A stretch of 64,000 nucleotides of DNA from Anisakis pegreffii. Taxonomy: Eukaryota > Nematoda > Chromadorea > Rhabditida > Anisakidae. The notes beneath the pieces are model-generated. The model made no database searches and was not told where the DNA came from. It was given only the letters and a program-made list of their open reading frames with translations. Numbering within the stretch: the stretch's first letter is position 1; every line of letters begins with the position of its first letter. Positions 18,701-33,060 of the stretch are shown here, in pieces. Both the position numbers and the translations under genes were made by a program. The stretch covers positions 1 to 64,000 of the forward strand of contig JAPYMA010001928.1 in the NCBI GenBank assembly GCA_035041965.1, given 5' to 3'.

Positions 18701-19571
18701 TGTTGACGATGAGAATGTTTTCGATGAAGAATTCGATTTTGATTGATGACGACAATAATGCTGCTGCTGCTGCCTCTTACTGCAATGCTGGAACAATGCT
18801 TTGAACCAACACATACAACTAAATAATACATTTCCATCACTTCATCCAATTGATGTTTGATTCCTATTGTGCAATCTATTGATATTGGTAATAATCTTTT
18901 CCAACAAAGACTTCCCCTTCCAAGACTTCCCCTTCTCATCAAACAATAAGCTCACTTAATAAATGTTTTTTTTTTTCATCTGTGCTCTCATATTCGTTTC
19001 CTTTTCAGAAACATCATTTGGCAAGGCGCTAAACAAATATGGAAAGAACTCTATTTCCTGAATGTACATTGCAAGATAAGGAAAAATCGGTCGGAAAAAT
19101 AAATGAATTTATCGGAATTACGAATTAAAATATCAGCAATGAACACAACATTCATTACATGATTTTATTTCGCACCGAAAACGACATCATCAGAAACGAT
19201 GCATATCACAGAAAAAAGATACAAAAGTATACGCCGAAACTGACTTGATATCAAAAATATTGCGCAACAAATAATTATAGTAAACAATATCAAATATATA
19301 ATACAACTCGGCCTGTATATTCATATCATTATTTAACTCGTATAAATATATCTGCTAGAGATCCCGTTCAGACCACAAACTATATACAAGTTGAAAGCGT
19401 CAAACTGAATGAATCTTTAAAAAACAAATCGGATTTAAAAGGGTGATGCAATCTGGTGGAACTGAACTGCAATAACTTATTGGAGAATTGGTGAAATTTT
19501 GCAAAGTCAGCATGTATATGGGAAAATATATCGATTTTCCCACTTTGCCGTGTTTACAACTTATACTTATT
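18701..19571. other. Spacer between the two LanC-like genes
   Basis: About 870 bp separate the stop of the upstream copy from the start of the downstream copy. The right part is AT-rich; 18740-18790 has a CTGCTGCTGC run. Same strand and short spacing allow a polycistronic transcript resolved by trans-splicing, but the gap is longer than in compact nematode operons, so an own promoter is equally possible. Confidence 0.45.
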
Positions 19572-22891
<3,320 letters not shown>

Positions 22892-25225
22892 GTTTCTGCA
22901 ATTTGTTTAAAATTTAAACCCTATGCAAAAAATGAACGCAATTAACACCTGAGTTGAATTGCTCACAAATAAAAGACCGTAGAGTACCTTAAATGAAGTA
23001 CCAGTGGACCATGAAAAAAGAAAGCTTAAGATTACCCAAAGACGTACCTTCACAGTCAAAATATTCAAATTACAAATCTACGATTCAACATTTAACAAAT
23101 ACGTTTAGATGTGGGCCGAACGGTGCGTACGCACTTTGCCATATGCGCGTGTCGGCGGAAGGAGGGCGGAGTCACGACCGCGTCGCACGAGGAGAGATAA
23201 GCAGGGAACGACCATTAGAGCAAGTGAGAGACTAGAACGACATTTAAAGAAGTATCCCGCGGAAGTGAGATAAACAGAGAACAGTGAGTAGAGCAGATGA
23301 TATACTTGAACGACGTTAAACATTTATTTATACCGCTGGTATATCAGAAAAAGACCGCTTTGAGGGGTGATTCATTGCGAACTGATTGGAGAAGTTGTGA
23401 CCATTTTGTAGAAAATAAAATTCTCTATCATATGAACTATCATATTCTGAGATATTTCCATTACAAAAAAACTTGACCGGTCCTAAAGTAGAAAATGTTG
23501 GGCAAAAATGAAAGACACATTTATGTAGTACCAAATTTCAGGGTGAAGGAACAATGTTTGAGCTATGAGACTAGGCACAATTTGTAGAGCTTGAAAAGCT
23601 CTATAAGATGACAATTAGAGGAAAACGCTTCGTAAATGCGCACAAAACGAACAGAATGAATGTAGCTGTGAAAGTTAACAACGAGAAGTCGTCGTAGCGC
23701 AACATTCGCGACTGATTCCAAATTTAATTCTCTACAAGCACAGAAGGTCATATTATAAGTTGTATTATAAGTTGGATGTTGTACCGTATTATAAGTTGGA
23801 TGTTGCACATAAAGAAACAATAGTTCATTATAACGTTCTACATACTACGAACATAAACTACAGGTCGTAACTACATAGCATACTACATACTGCAAATAAC
23901 ATCCTACTTCTTATGTACGAATGACAGAACTTTTTAATTCTGCCGTTGATGGCAAATAATTCCACCAGCTTAATACAGTTCAGATTGCTAAAATCAAGAC
24001 GGCATCTAGTTGGCACACATTTTCATAGTTGAAGTCAGACGGAACATGACAAATTGTGAAAACCAGAACATGATATGCCTGTTTACCACCCCGTACATGC
24101 AACATTAGCAATTCGAATCGTAGTAAATGATGTTACTATTCGGTTCCTTTCAGGGATTCGATCGTTGTAAGTCGCAAATTATATTTGCCATACTTATATC
24201 ATTATAACTTAAGATTTATTTCTAATTTGATTTCTTTGATTTCTAATGATTTCTAATCAAAAAATTTTATGACATCTTTCTATCTGATATCAACTTATGC
24301 AAAAATTTCTGAAAAACTTTCCTTCGAATCCTTTCCTAACAAATCTATTAACAATCTGATATTAAAATCACATACATCCTTCCTCCCGAATTTCCTAAAC
24401 CATCCTGTAAATTTTCCTGTATCAAAATTCCTGTAAACCTTTCTTTCGAAACCCTTCTTAACACAAAATTCCAAGAAATCTTTCATTGTCGATTCCCGAA
24501 ACTAAAATTCCCAAAAAATCTCACTTCGAAAAACTTAATCGAAAAAATTTGTTTCCAAAACTTTCAAAAATCATTCTCTCGAAAACTTCTCTCTATAATT
24601 CTCTCTATAATTCTTTCCACAACTTCTGATTCTTAATTGCATGGAATATTGTTTTCTGGATCCATGCATTTTTCGGACTTCAAGTCAATAGAATGTGTCT
24701 GTGGTAGTGTGCACAGTAACTGTGATCGTTGATTACACTGATGGAATCATTTTACGGGGTCGGATAGTTGATAACCTGTTATGGTTTCAGTGAAATTTCG
24801 CATAATTCATCGCTTCATTCAGCGGATTGTGGTGATCATGATGGCGAACAAACATGTGAATTATTCGGTTTTTCTTTTTATTAACAAGCCATCAAATTTT
24901 TCGGCATTTAACGATATCATCAAGAAGACGAACAATTTTGAACGATGTATGTGTAGCACGATGAAACACAATAAGTACGAATTATCGAGATTGTTCGATG
25001 TAGATGATTGTGATGTGCACATTGTTGAGGCCTCTTAGAAAACTCATTGATGAAACTTCAGGTTATAGTTAGCGAAGAAAATTCATTAAATCGAACATTA
25101 AGCAGAATGGAGAATGGGTGAAACTGAGCAACTAATGATCAAAGAATGAGAAATGACCGTTGATTATCGCTGCTGATAAAAAAGCTTTGACGACTACTGA
25201 AACTACTGAAACGTGTAAATGGCGA
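22892..25225. other. Intergenic; GC-rich patch and degenerate TTTCGAAA repeats
   Basis: The 5' side of the upstream LanC-like gene. A GC-rich patch at 23110-23280 holds the 12-bp palindrome GTGCGTACGCAC (23123-23134). Near 23755-23810 the word ATTATAAGTTGGATGTTG is repeated. From about 24240 to 24640 the sequence is an irregular series of TTCGAAACTTTC-like words. The open frame at 24781-25035 shows no recognisable protein. Confidence 0.5.
24240..24640. repeat. Degenerate short tandem repeat, TTCGAAA/CTTTCC words
   Basis: Words such as CTTTCCTTCGAATCC, CTTTCTTTCGAAACC, CTCACTTCGAAAAAC and CATTCTCTCGAAAAC recur roughly every 30-45 bp, each next to an AAAATTCC or AAATTTTCC word. TAATTCTCTCTA is directly doubled near 24596-24610. 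A similar pattern appears at 29640-30110. Confidence 0.55.
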
Positions 25226-27684
25226 CTAATTTACAGGATGTGGGACACACTCAGCTTTGACACGTTCCAAGCAGGTGGGACGAATGTGTAGGTAGCGTGC
25301 CAAATTAGCGTGAAATCTGCACATCGCATTGCCAGCATCTGCTCCGCAAGCAGCGCTGAACACCGCATCAGCACATCGCGCAGTGATTACCAAACTACTG
25401 AAATAAGAATTTTGTAAGCGAAAAAAAGGTAACCTATAAAAATAGGAAGTTAGGAAGATGGATGGTGAGGGTTTGAAAAAGATAGGAATTCGAAGGGATG
25501 TTTCAGGGATTTATATACACTGAAATTCAGTATGATTAACGACAATTACCTGCACGAATCCACAGGACCTAATCGTTCATTATGATCACATACCAACGTA
25601 TGTTGATTGACTGTTACGTTGCTTTTGGCCTGTCTTAAACAAGCTTCTCCTGCATGAAAAACTGAAAAAAAAACCGAAATCATGAATAACGGAAAACTTG
25701 AAATTTGATGAACGAAACTTACATTGCATTGTTAAAATTCGCTGGATGGAGACAGTTAATTTCGTTGAAAAACACCGCTACAATTCCTGCTGAAAAACCA
25801 AGGACATATAGACGAAGGGTGGTGGGGGTCTAGAAGCAACTTGAGTCGAAAAGTTGGGAGGCGTTCCGTCAAAATTTCGACAGGCAGCCAAGCAGTATCG
25901 AAACGGATGAAATGGGCAGTATCCCATTTGTGACACTCTCGCTTAGCCGAGCTCCCATATCTTGTATCATTTTAGCAATATCGATCATCAGCCAAACTCA
26001 AAACCCAATGCCAAGCCAAATCGCAAGGCATCAACTGAGGCTTTCGTTGAAGTCGTGATCTGGATACGGTGTGATTACTGCCGTGTGGAAACACCACCAC
26101 TACATCGGACTCAAGCGCCTTGATAACCTCAGACACGCTATGGGAGATAGGCTGAAATAGTGTTCGTCGGGGAGCAATTTTTTGCACGGGGAGGGGGTCC
26201 TCGCGGAGAGTAAATTGGACGGGGAGTCCCCGCGAAAAAGTCGAGGAGCAAATTGCGCGGGGGGGAGCGCTCCCTGTCATGGTGCCCGACGGGGACCCCG
26301 TTCCCCGACGAACGCTAGGCTGAAATACCAAAAACAGCTTCATTTGCTCACCATTGTAGCCCTCACCGCACACGTACTCTAGGGCCGCAAATGCCGTAGA
26401 GTATCTAATGGAATCGCCAGGGACCACAGTTAACGCTCGGAATCCTCGGTATGCTTGTACCCAACTGCTCATGCACGTGGGCATCGAAGAGGGAGCCACA
26501 CTTGCTGCGATGCATCCGTGCAAAACATTGTATGGGCTGCAAAAAGATTGGTGACTATATACATAACCCCATGACTGTCACAAAAATGTTACGGCCGGGA
26601 AGATGGAGGGCCACTTTTGTCAAGAGAATTTTCCATGTTGTTGGGATATGCGACACTTGGTATCAACAACTGATGAGTATGCCTCGCACATCACTATTGC
26701 ATATGGATCAGCAGTTTTTACAGAATGGAAATTGCGTTCGCAGTGATGGCTACGGACCTGCAAACAAATGCTACTCTATTGAGTGGATTATCGACTGCTT
26801 GTTGAAGTAGAGTGAACGATGGTAATTTGCCAGATTCGCCAAGATCGAGTCCAAATGCTTGCACATAGACACGATAACATTCACGAATAACCTGAAATTA
26901 CCGCTGATTACCACATCTCAAGAGAGTGCTTTCAGAATGCTATGACCCACTGATTCTCGAATTCCCCCTCCCCACACCTACAAAATTTAAGAATGTGCTC
27001 GCACCCCTCACAATATCCACTTCATATCTCCCGTCCACTACAGTAGACGTCTGCAGCGTAGACAGGTGTATACCTTTGGAGTACGTTCTGGCCTTTTTCA
27101 GAAATATATATTTTAAAGTCCACTCTCATCCACTTTGCACATATATATGCGTTGAACTCCGTCTTCGCTTACTTTAAAATACAAAAAATAAAAATTCCTC
27201 TCGCCCCCCGCAATACTATCTCGCATTACTTCAAGGCACAAGCACCCCTGGTTGAGAAATCCTACTATAAACGAAGAGAAACTTCAATTTGCTTACAAAT
27301 ATGCGAACGCATTCGTTTCAAAGCAAGACACCGATAAATAGTCATACGCACGTGTATCGTTTATGATTCACGTGTGATGGCTTCAACATTCTTCAACCAA
27401 TTCGTTTATGATACTCTTTGTGTTTATTTGTGCAACCCCTCATAAAATGCGAACCGAATACATGTCCAGCATCGTACTACCCGAAGAAAGAGGCTGAAAA
27501 TTCAGGCTGACTCCTGACAGCTCCTCTAACTTCCACCTACTTCAGTTATGTTATCTGGACAACTCGTTGCGGCGGATATTCCGCTATGTTGTTGGGGATG
27601 TGATATTAAGCGATTGATAACATCTTGAAACGCATTCAGACCATTCGAGACGGTAAGACTCTTGAACGGAATGGTTGAAGCCAT
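25226..27684 (-). CDS. Unrecognised cysteine-rich protein, possible frameshift
   Basis: Minus-strand exons: 27684-27541, 26891-26758, 26536-26352, 25789-25723, 25661-25550 and 25397-25226 (stop). Splice sites are good (GTAGGT, GTGAGC and GTAAGT donors; several TTTCAG acceptors). The translation has repeated cysteines, for example VIRECYRVYVQAFG, LHGCIAASVAP, FHAGEACLRQAKSN, and a C-terminus with CLERVKAECVPHPVN. This pattern suggests a secreted disulfide-rich protein, but I recognise no family. The chosen start lies in MASTIPFKSLTVSNG, 11 bases after a TTTTTCAG acceptor, and gives no signal peptide, so a first exon may be missing. Phase fits at every junction except exon 4 to exon 5, which is off by one base at a run of five T at 25657-25661. 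This could be an assembly error in a homopolymer or a real frameshift. Confidence 0.6.
26159..26316. mobile_element. GC-rich non-autonomous Mutator-like element, 158 bp
   Basis: Ends are inverted repeats: AGTGTTCGTCGGGGA on the left and TCCCCGACGAACGCT on the right. The flanks carry a perfect 10-bp target duplication AGGCTGAAAT (26149-26158 and 26317-26326). The inside is very GC-rich, with modules such as GGACGGGGAGTCCCCGCG. Target length and terminal repeats fit the Mutator (MULE) group, whose members duplicate 9-11 bp. It has no room for a transposase. It lies in the intron between exons 3 and 4 of the cysteine-rich gene, where it creates a misleading 183-codon open frame across the splice donor. 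Confidence 0.85.
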
Positions 27685-28603
27685 TGGGAGCAGTACTGAA
27701 AAACAAGTATTATTATCAGTCTGTACATTATACAAAAACTACTGTAGGAAGCAAGACGGATGATCATTTTTCTGGTTTCCTCACTGCTCACTGTCCATTT
27801 ACAGCAATGGGAAACAGTCTTAATCACAGCAAGTCTTTCGACAGCCAGTGTTTTGTTAACGGTAGACATTATCCCTGGATATTGTAGAATGTTGAGAGGA
27901 GAGGGCAAACTCGAATTTTTCGGTGATCACCTTTGCTACTCCATAAGCCCTGTGCTCGTGGCCATGAGCCTGGATCAATTACTTATTCGTACGTACGACT
28001 AAAATAAATAAATAGAAAAAATCACACCAATTTACCGATAAGGATGATAACGATCCATACTGCCGCTGGTTTCTGGTGGAACATTCTGATTGTGAGTTTA
28101 GAACACAGAATGAATGTCGCGATTCAAACTGACTCTATTTAAGCATTGACTCTGTTGAATTTAGAGCAGAGAATATTCATGCTTACGAACTGAACACAGA
28201 AAGCAACCTTTGTACCGTGCTTTATCGGCAGAAAATTCTGCTGGTAAATGACACTTGTTGTTGTTCGTGATTTGTTACTTTTCATTGCAAACGTTACTTT
28301 TCGTGATTTGTCATTGAAATGTAAGTGTAAATAAACAATTATAGCTATCTAGGGAAGTACTTCAGAATCTCTTTAAGCACTTTAGGCAAATATTTGCAAA
28401 TATTGGTCCTTGTGGTGATTAGAGAATTGGATTCACAGAATTTGAATTGTTTCATGGTTGGTTGAGCGAGTTTGTCGTCCAGTGGTTGTTGACTGTAATT
28501 CAGCAATGAGAAGATATTTATTCTGAACTCTGCAAAGAACCATCTCTAATTGCGCTGGTAATACTTTGTCAATAAAACTATATTACTATTGGAATAAAGT
28601 AGT

Positions 28604-28692
28604 GTTGGATCGGTGATCACCGACGGTCGGTAATCGTCGATGAATACCGAGTTGCGGTGATTACTGACCCGTCGGTGATTACCGATCCCAAC
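28604..28692. mobile_element. Short fold-back element, 89 bp
   Basis: Terminal inverted repeats of about 20 bp: GTTGGATCGGTGATCACCGA on the left pairs with TCGGTGATTACCGATCCCAA plus C on the right. The left arm includes the palindrome TCGGTGATCACCGA (28610-28623), which recurs at 35823-35836. No target duplication is evident. It resembles a MITE or its remnant. Confidence 0.55.
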
Positions 28693-29410
28693 CGACAAGG
28701 CTACAACATAAATAACGTCTCGACAACAATATTGTAAAATTGCTTGAAGCTGACATTAACATGACATAGCAATAAAACAAAAGTATCAAAACGATAAAAC
28801 AGACCAATCAAATAACAACATGAAATGTAGAACAATACATCAGACAACCGAACGCACTGCAACCACTATGCTTACAAGAACTAAAAAGCACATGACAAGA
28901 AAAGCTTGAAGCTATCTAAAACAAGCGTCACTGATAAAATTCACAAGAATCAAACAACAAGAAACAACAACAATAGGATAGCAACAAACAACAATAAACA
29001 ATAACACTTTAAGTAGCTAAAACATGACATTATTAAAACAAAGTAGCTGAAACATGACAAAACTGCTGCTGCAGTAATTAATGTACACATTGATCATTAG
29101 CGATACAATTTATTGAAACGCGCGCCGCCGAGCTGTTTGAGATATGTTCAGAAAATCACCTGTATCTCCCCAAGTATGCAAAATCGCCCAGCAACATATA
29201 TACATTTCCGAATGTAGAGAATCTGAGGAATCTAACGATGAGATGAAATGACCATGTTAGCGGGCAAATCTATGGATGTATTTAGTTTGATGTTTAAAGA
29301 GGTAATATTGTTAATGTAGTATATTTGCACCCGATGCTTGGAAATTAATACATAAACTATTGCCGACTAATCTTTTTTTTTTCTGATGACATATCTTTTT
29401 TCTGAAGTAT

Positions 29411-29443
29411 AGCTGCCAGAAACATATCTGGTTTCTGGCAGCT
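29411..29443. repeat. Perfect hairpin, 13-bp arms
   Basis: AGCTGCCAGAAAC, a 7-base loop and then GTTTCTGGCAGCT form a perfect stem. A T-rich stretch precedes it (29372-29400). It is too short for a microRNA precursor and has no flanking gene to terminate. Confidence 0.7.
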
Positions 29444-29639
29444 CATGAAGTTTCCTTCATAATAATTATGTTCTTTACAATTACAATACACATTTTAGCT
29501 AGGATCGTTGCCAGATCACGTGCATCCAATTGAACATCTTAACGGAATTCTTCACGTCTATATTTGATGTGTTCTCTAGTGTGCCACTTAACGACACTTG
29601 TCAACCGAATCTCACATTATGGGAATCTGTACCGATACC

Positions 29640-30110
29640 CTCAATATGGGCAGTTACTCATTACAATTAAATTCTCTCTTTTTATATTTCATAGATCTTA
29701 AAATTTTAAAGAATTTGAATATCCAAAAAACTTACTTCCAAATGCATGGAACAACACCAGAAGAGGCATTCTCGTGAAGGTACTGAATCTGACATCCAAA
29801 TGATACTTCTTTCACAATTGTTCAAAAACTTTTCCGCCACACTTTCAAAGAATCTTTTGGATATGTTCAAATATGTATTTTTTCAAAGATCCATATACTT
29901 CAAAAACTAAAACATCCAAAATATCCTTCGTTCAAAATTTATGAGAGTGAAATATCCCAAAGATCTTCCTTCCGTGAAATTCTGAACTTGACACATCAAC
30001 AAGCATTTCTTTTGAAATTCTTTGTCTGAATTTCCGAAAAATTCTCTCTTCACGAGTTTCCGGACTTCAGCTGCCCAAAAAATCATCCTTTCAAAATTTA
30101 CGGTAACAAA
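29640..30110. repeat. Degenerate repeats, second patch
   Basis: Irregular recurrence of AAAGAATCTTTTGGATATG, AAAGATCCATATACTTC, AAAATATCCTTCGTTC, AAAGATCTTCCTTCC and AAAATCATCCTTTC words at about 40-50 bp. The style matches the patch at 24240-24640, so the two may be decayed members of one repeat family. Confidence 0.4.
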
Positions 30111-30627
30111 TGCAATTGCTTGTTTAGCTACTGAATAAAATATGGCGTAACAGAAAGCATTGGTAATGATGTGTCATATGTTCAATGACGTTAATTCGAT
30201 TGGATATTCGTGCTACGAGAATTACCGTGAATACCTTTCGGATCAGTGAGTAATATCGCTCTCAGGGATGCGTTTGACACAATTCCCTTGAAAGAATAAC
30301 TACTGTTATCTGGAGGGCATTCGAAACTGGTATTATGTGAATAGTTTCCTGCAAGCTAAATGATCGTCGACAAGTTAATTGACGTGTGCCGTCTTGAGCA
30401 AATGTTGATTAATATGAAGAATGAGCTGAGTGAACAATTAGTTGAGTTTAATAATGAACAATGAGCCTCAAGGATTTAGTATCAATGCTGATTCAATATT
30501 CTGTTTGTTTAGGTGAGATTCACAGCTCACAAAACCAAATAAACAAATATTATTGCTGATAAATCATTCTCGGCCAAAGCGTTCCACTGGTTTCAGCCTC
30601 CAGTTTTTCCACATAAACAAAATTCAT

Positions 30628-32315
30628 ATGAGCAAAGTTTCAGCGGCGATTTTCGATTTAGGAGGAGTGATTGTGGCCAATAATAAAACCGTTGCGAGAG
30701 GTTATCACTATCAAATATTCTGTAGTCGTTTATTGGTGAACTTAATAGTAAGCATGTTTGAATTGTCAAGTCAAATCTCATTGAGGGCCGTCATTCTTAT
30801 CGCTTCCATGTGTTTCACAACTTAACACATCTCGATCGAATAGACTGATACAGTTCGGAAGTGAACGCGATAAGGCATTAAAAATCCTTTTCGCAATTGT
30901 TTTGCTGCAACTGCCCATAAGCAAATCATTAATGACACATTCACGCTCTCTGAAAAACTTCATCGAAGAATTGTATCGATCAGCTTCGATTAGTTTTTGC
31001 TCATTCCTCCATGACCTTTAAATGTCGATGCTCGTGTTGTACCTTAAGGTGTTTCTATTGAAGATTATGAGAAGCGCTATGGGCTTGCAATTGGATCGAT
31101 TGAATCTTCACTACGAGCGATTTCACCACAGGTTGAGATGCTGAAGAGAGGAGAGCTCTGCTTACAGGAATTTAAACTGATCTTCAATCAGTCTTATTTG
31201 GAAAGGGTTTGTATCTCTCATCAATAATTACCTCTGCATATTTTGTTACATCATCAGTTTATGCTTACTTATCCGTTGTGATCTTATGAACGAAGTCAGA
31301 AAACTTCTCGACATTTTACCAATCTATACTTTGAGATGCACAAACTGAATACGATCCATCGGCTGAAGTATTTCCGTCGGCTGAAGCGGTTCCAAAGTTT
31401 CGTTAAAATTACATCTTGTTTTGAAACAATCCTGAATGTGACAAAGTATTTTTGAATGTCACAAAGAATCTTCGTTTTCAGTTCGGAGCAATATTTTCAA
31501 ATAACGAATTTGCAAATATATTCGATACAAGAAGATTAAACGTTAATCAGCAAGTGATTAACACTGTGCAGCATTTGAAACGTACAACTGGAATTCGTGT
31601 CGCTTTGTTGACGAATAATTTTTGGTATGATCAGCAGCACCTAAACCGAACGTTGCCTGTAACTTCATCAGGCGAAAACTTGGAGGACATTTTCGACACT
31701 GTGGTTGAATCATGCAAAATTGGCGTTGCAAAACCAGATTCGTACATTTTCAAGCATACGATGTCCTTGTTACAGGTGAATGAGTTAAAACGTTCGTTTA
31801 GTGTTTACTTATGGTTACCATCTGCATTTTCTCGTCAGTATGAGTCCAAAGACGCGGTAAAAATTTTGCTGTGGTCAGTTGCGGTGAAACGCTTTAACTT
31901 TGAATCAGCAAAATTTGAAACAGCAAAACTGAACCATTTAACCAATGTGATCAACAGGTTCCTGCTAACGAATGCATTTTTCTGGACGATTCGATTTCCA
32001 ACGTCAATGCTGCAGCAACATTAGGAATGCGTTCGATTCATGTAAGATTAGTCATTAAGACGATTATATGTTTCGTTCCCGAACATGTCACGTCAAATCA
32101 TTCTCATCAATCCACTCTTTTCTCGTAAACCAATGGAGATGCCCAATTGGCAGAGTTGAAAAATGTCTCTTGGAACTGCACACGGCCAAATGTTTCTCTG
32201 CTATCATAGGGAGTGATTATGTCACCTTCATTTATCGTCACAAAATATTCAGGTTAAAGATGTGGACAACGCTTTGGATGAATTGAGAAATATTTTAAGT
32301 TTACCAAAGGAATAG
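30628..32315 (+). CDS. HAD-superfamily hydrolase, ACAD10 N-terminal-like
   Basis: Five exons: 30628-30700, 31049-31206, 31482-31775, 31958-32041 and 32253-32315, joining in phase to 223 residues, about the size of this HAD subfamily. Motif I reads AAIFDLGGVIV, with Asp10 but Gly12 where many HAD phosphatases have the second Asp. Motif II is ALLTNNFW (Thr121), the motif III lysine is in GVAKPDSYIF (Lys161), and motif IV is CIFLDDSISNVNAA (Asp185-Asp186). The order and wording match the HAD domain of ACAD10, with the soluble epoxide hydrolase N-domain as a wider relative. Missing the second motif I Asp makes ordinary phosphatase chemistry uncertain. The start at 30628 follows GGTTTCAG near 30589-30596 (likely trans-splice); an in-frame ATG at 30553 is upstream of that acceptor. 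Confidence 0.91.
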
Positions 32316-33060
32316 AATTCATGAGGAAGACATGTGCGACTCACAAAAGGGATTCATGAGAATCACTCTCAGTGTTTATTTTAACTCGCGAATGCTAAAT
32401 GATCGAATCTGAACGAATGCTCTCCAATTTGATATTATCCGATGTGATGCAATGCTTTTGTGTGTCTGTTTATAGGTTTACTTGGCAGTTATTCGTAATT
32501 CAGCACAACCATCTGTCTCTCTGTTATCGAAAAAAAAACAACTTATGCTACTTCACTGTCTCTTTTTTCTATATATCCAAAAGCAATTCCAAAACCTTCA
32601 AGTCGCTGAATAATCGTAATTAGTTTATTGACCATATAGTCGGTGATTCAAGATCAGTAACTGACCGTCGTAAGCTGACTTTGATAAATATTCGACAAAT
32701 TCTGCAAACAAATTGAACAAACAACTGGACTGTCTTTATTTGTATTTATCTGCGTTATCGAATTCGAATTGAATATGACGACAGCGGGACATTTTGACAA
32801 AATTTGTGTTTAGAGTTAACGTCTTATTGGAAATGATTAAATGAGAACTGGGTCTAAATTGGATGTTTCGGCGCCATCTGTTTACTCTACTCGTTCTAGT
32901 TGGAGTGGAATAAACAGACGGTGTCGAAACATCCAATGTCGGTCAGTGTTGGATTGACAGTTTCGTCCGTTAGTCACGGATGCGAGCGAATGTGACTCCT
33001 AAAGACCAATTCCAATCGTAGTCTTGTTCGATGGAGTGTTTTCAAGCCAAAATAGATTCG
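32316..33060. other. Spacer between convergent genes
   Basis: Lies between the ends of the HAD gene (+) and the CLN7-like gene (-), so both 3' ends face it. It holds one long imperfect hairpin at 32858-32937 and otherwise only AT-rich sequence. Confidence 0.6.
32858..32937. repeat. Imperfect inverted repeat, about 27-bp arms
   Basis: The left arm starts ATTGGATGTTTCGGCGCCAT and the right arm ends GACGGTGTCGAAACATCCAA plus T. The arms pair over 27 positions with three mismatches around a 26-base centre, itself partly self-complementary (TCGTTCTAGTTGGAG). This could be a small fold-back element or the template of a hairpin RNA. Confidence 0.65.

Larger units (their letters stand above)
27696..30627. 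other. Intergenic with small inverted-repeat elements
   Basis: No gene recognised. 27740-28000 is open in several frames on both strands, without a match. Contents listed separately are a short hairpin element at 28604-28692, a hairpin at 29411-29443 and degenerate repeats at 29640-30110. 28900-29060 is CAA-rich, with AGTAGCTGAAACATGACA nearly repeated. Confidence 0.5.

Noticed and set aside
25972..26523. A 183-codon minus-strand protein
   Set aside because: It crosses a good GTGAGC donor and runs through the GC-rich mobile element; only its first part is exon.
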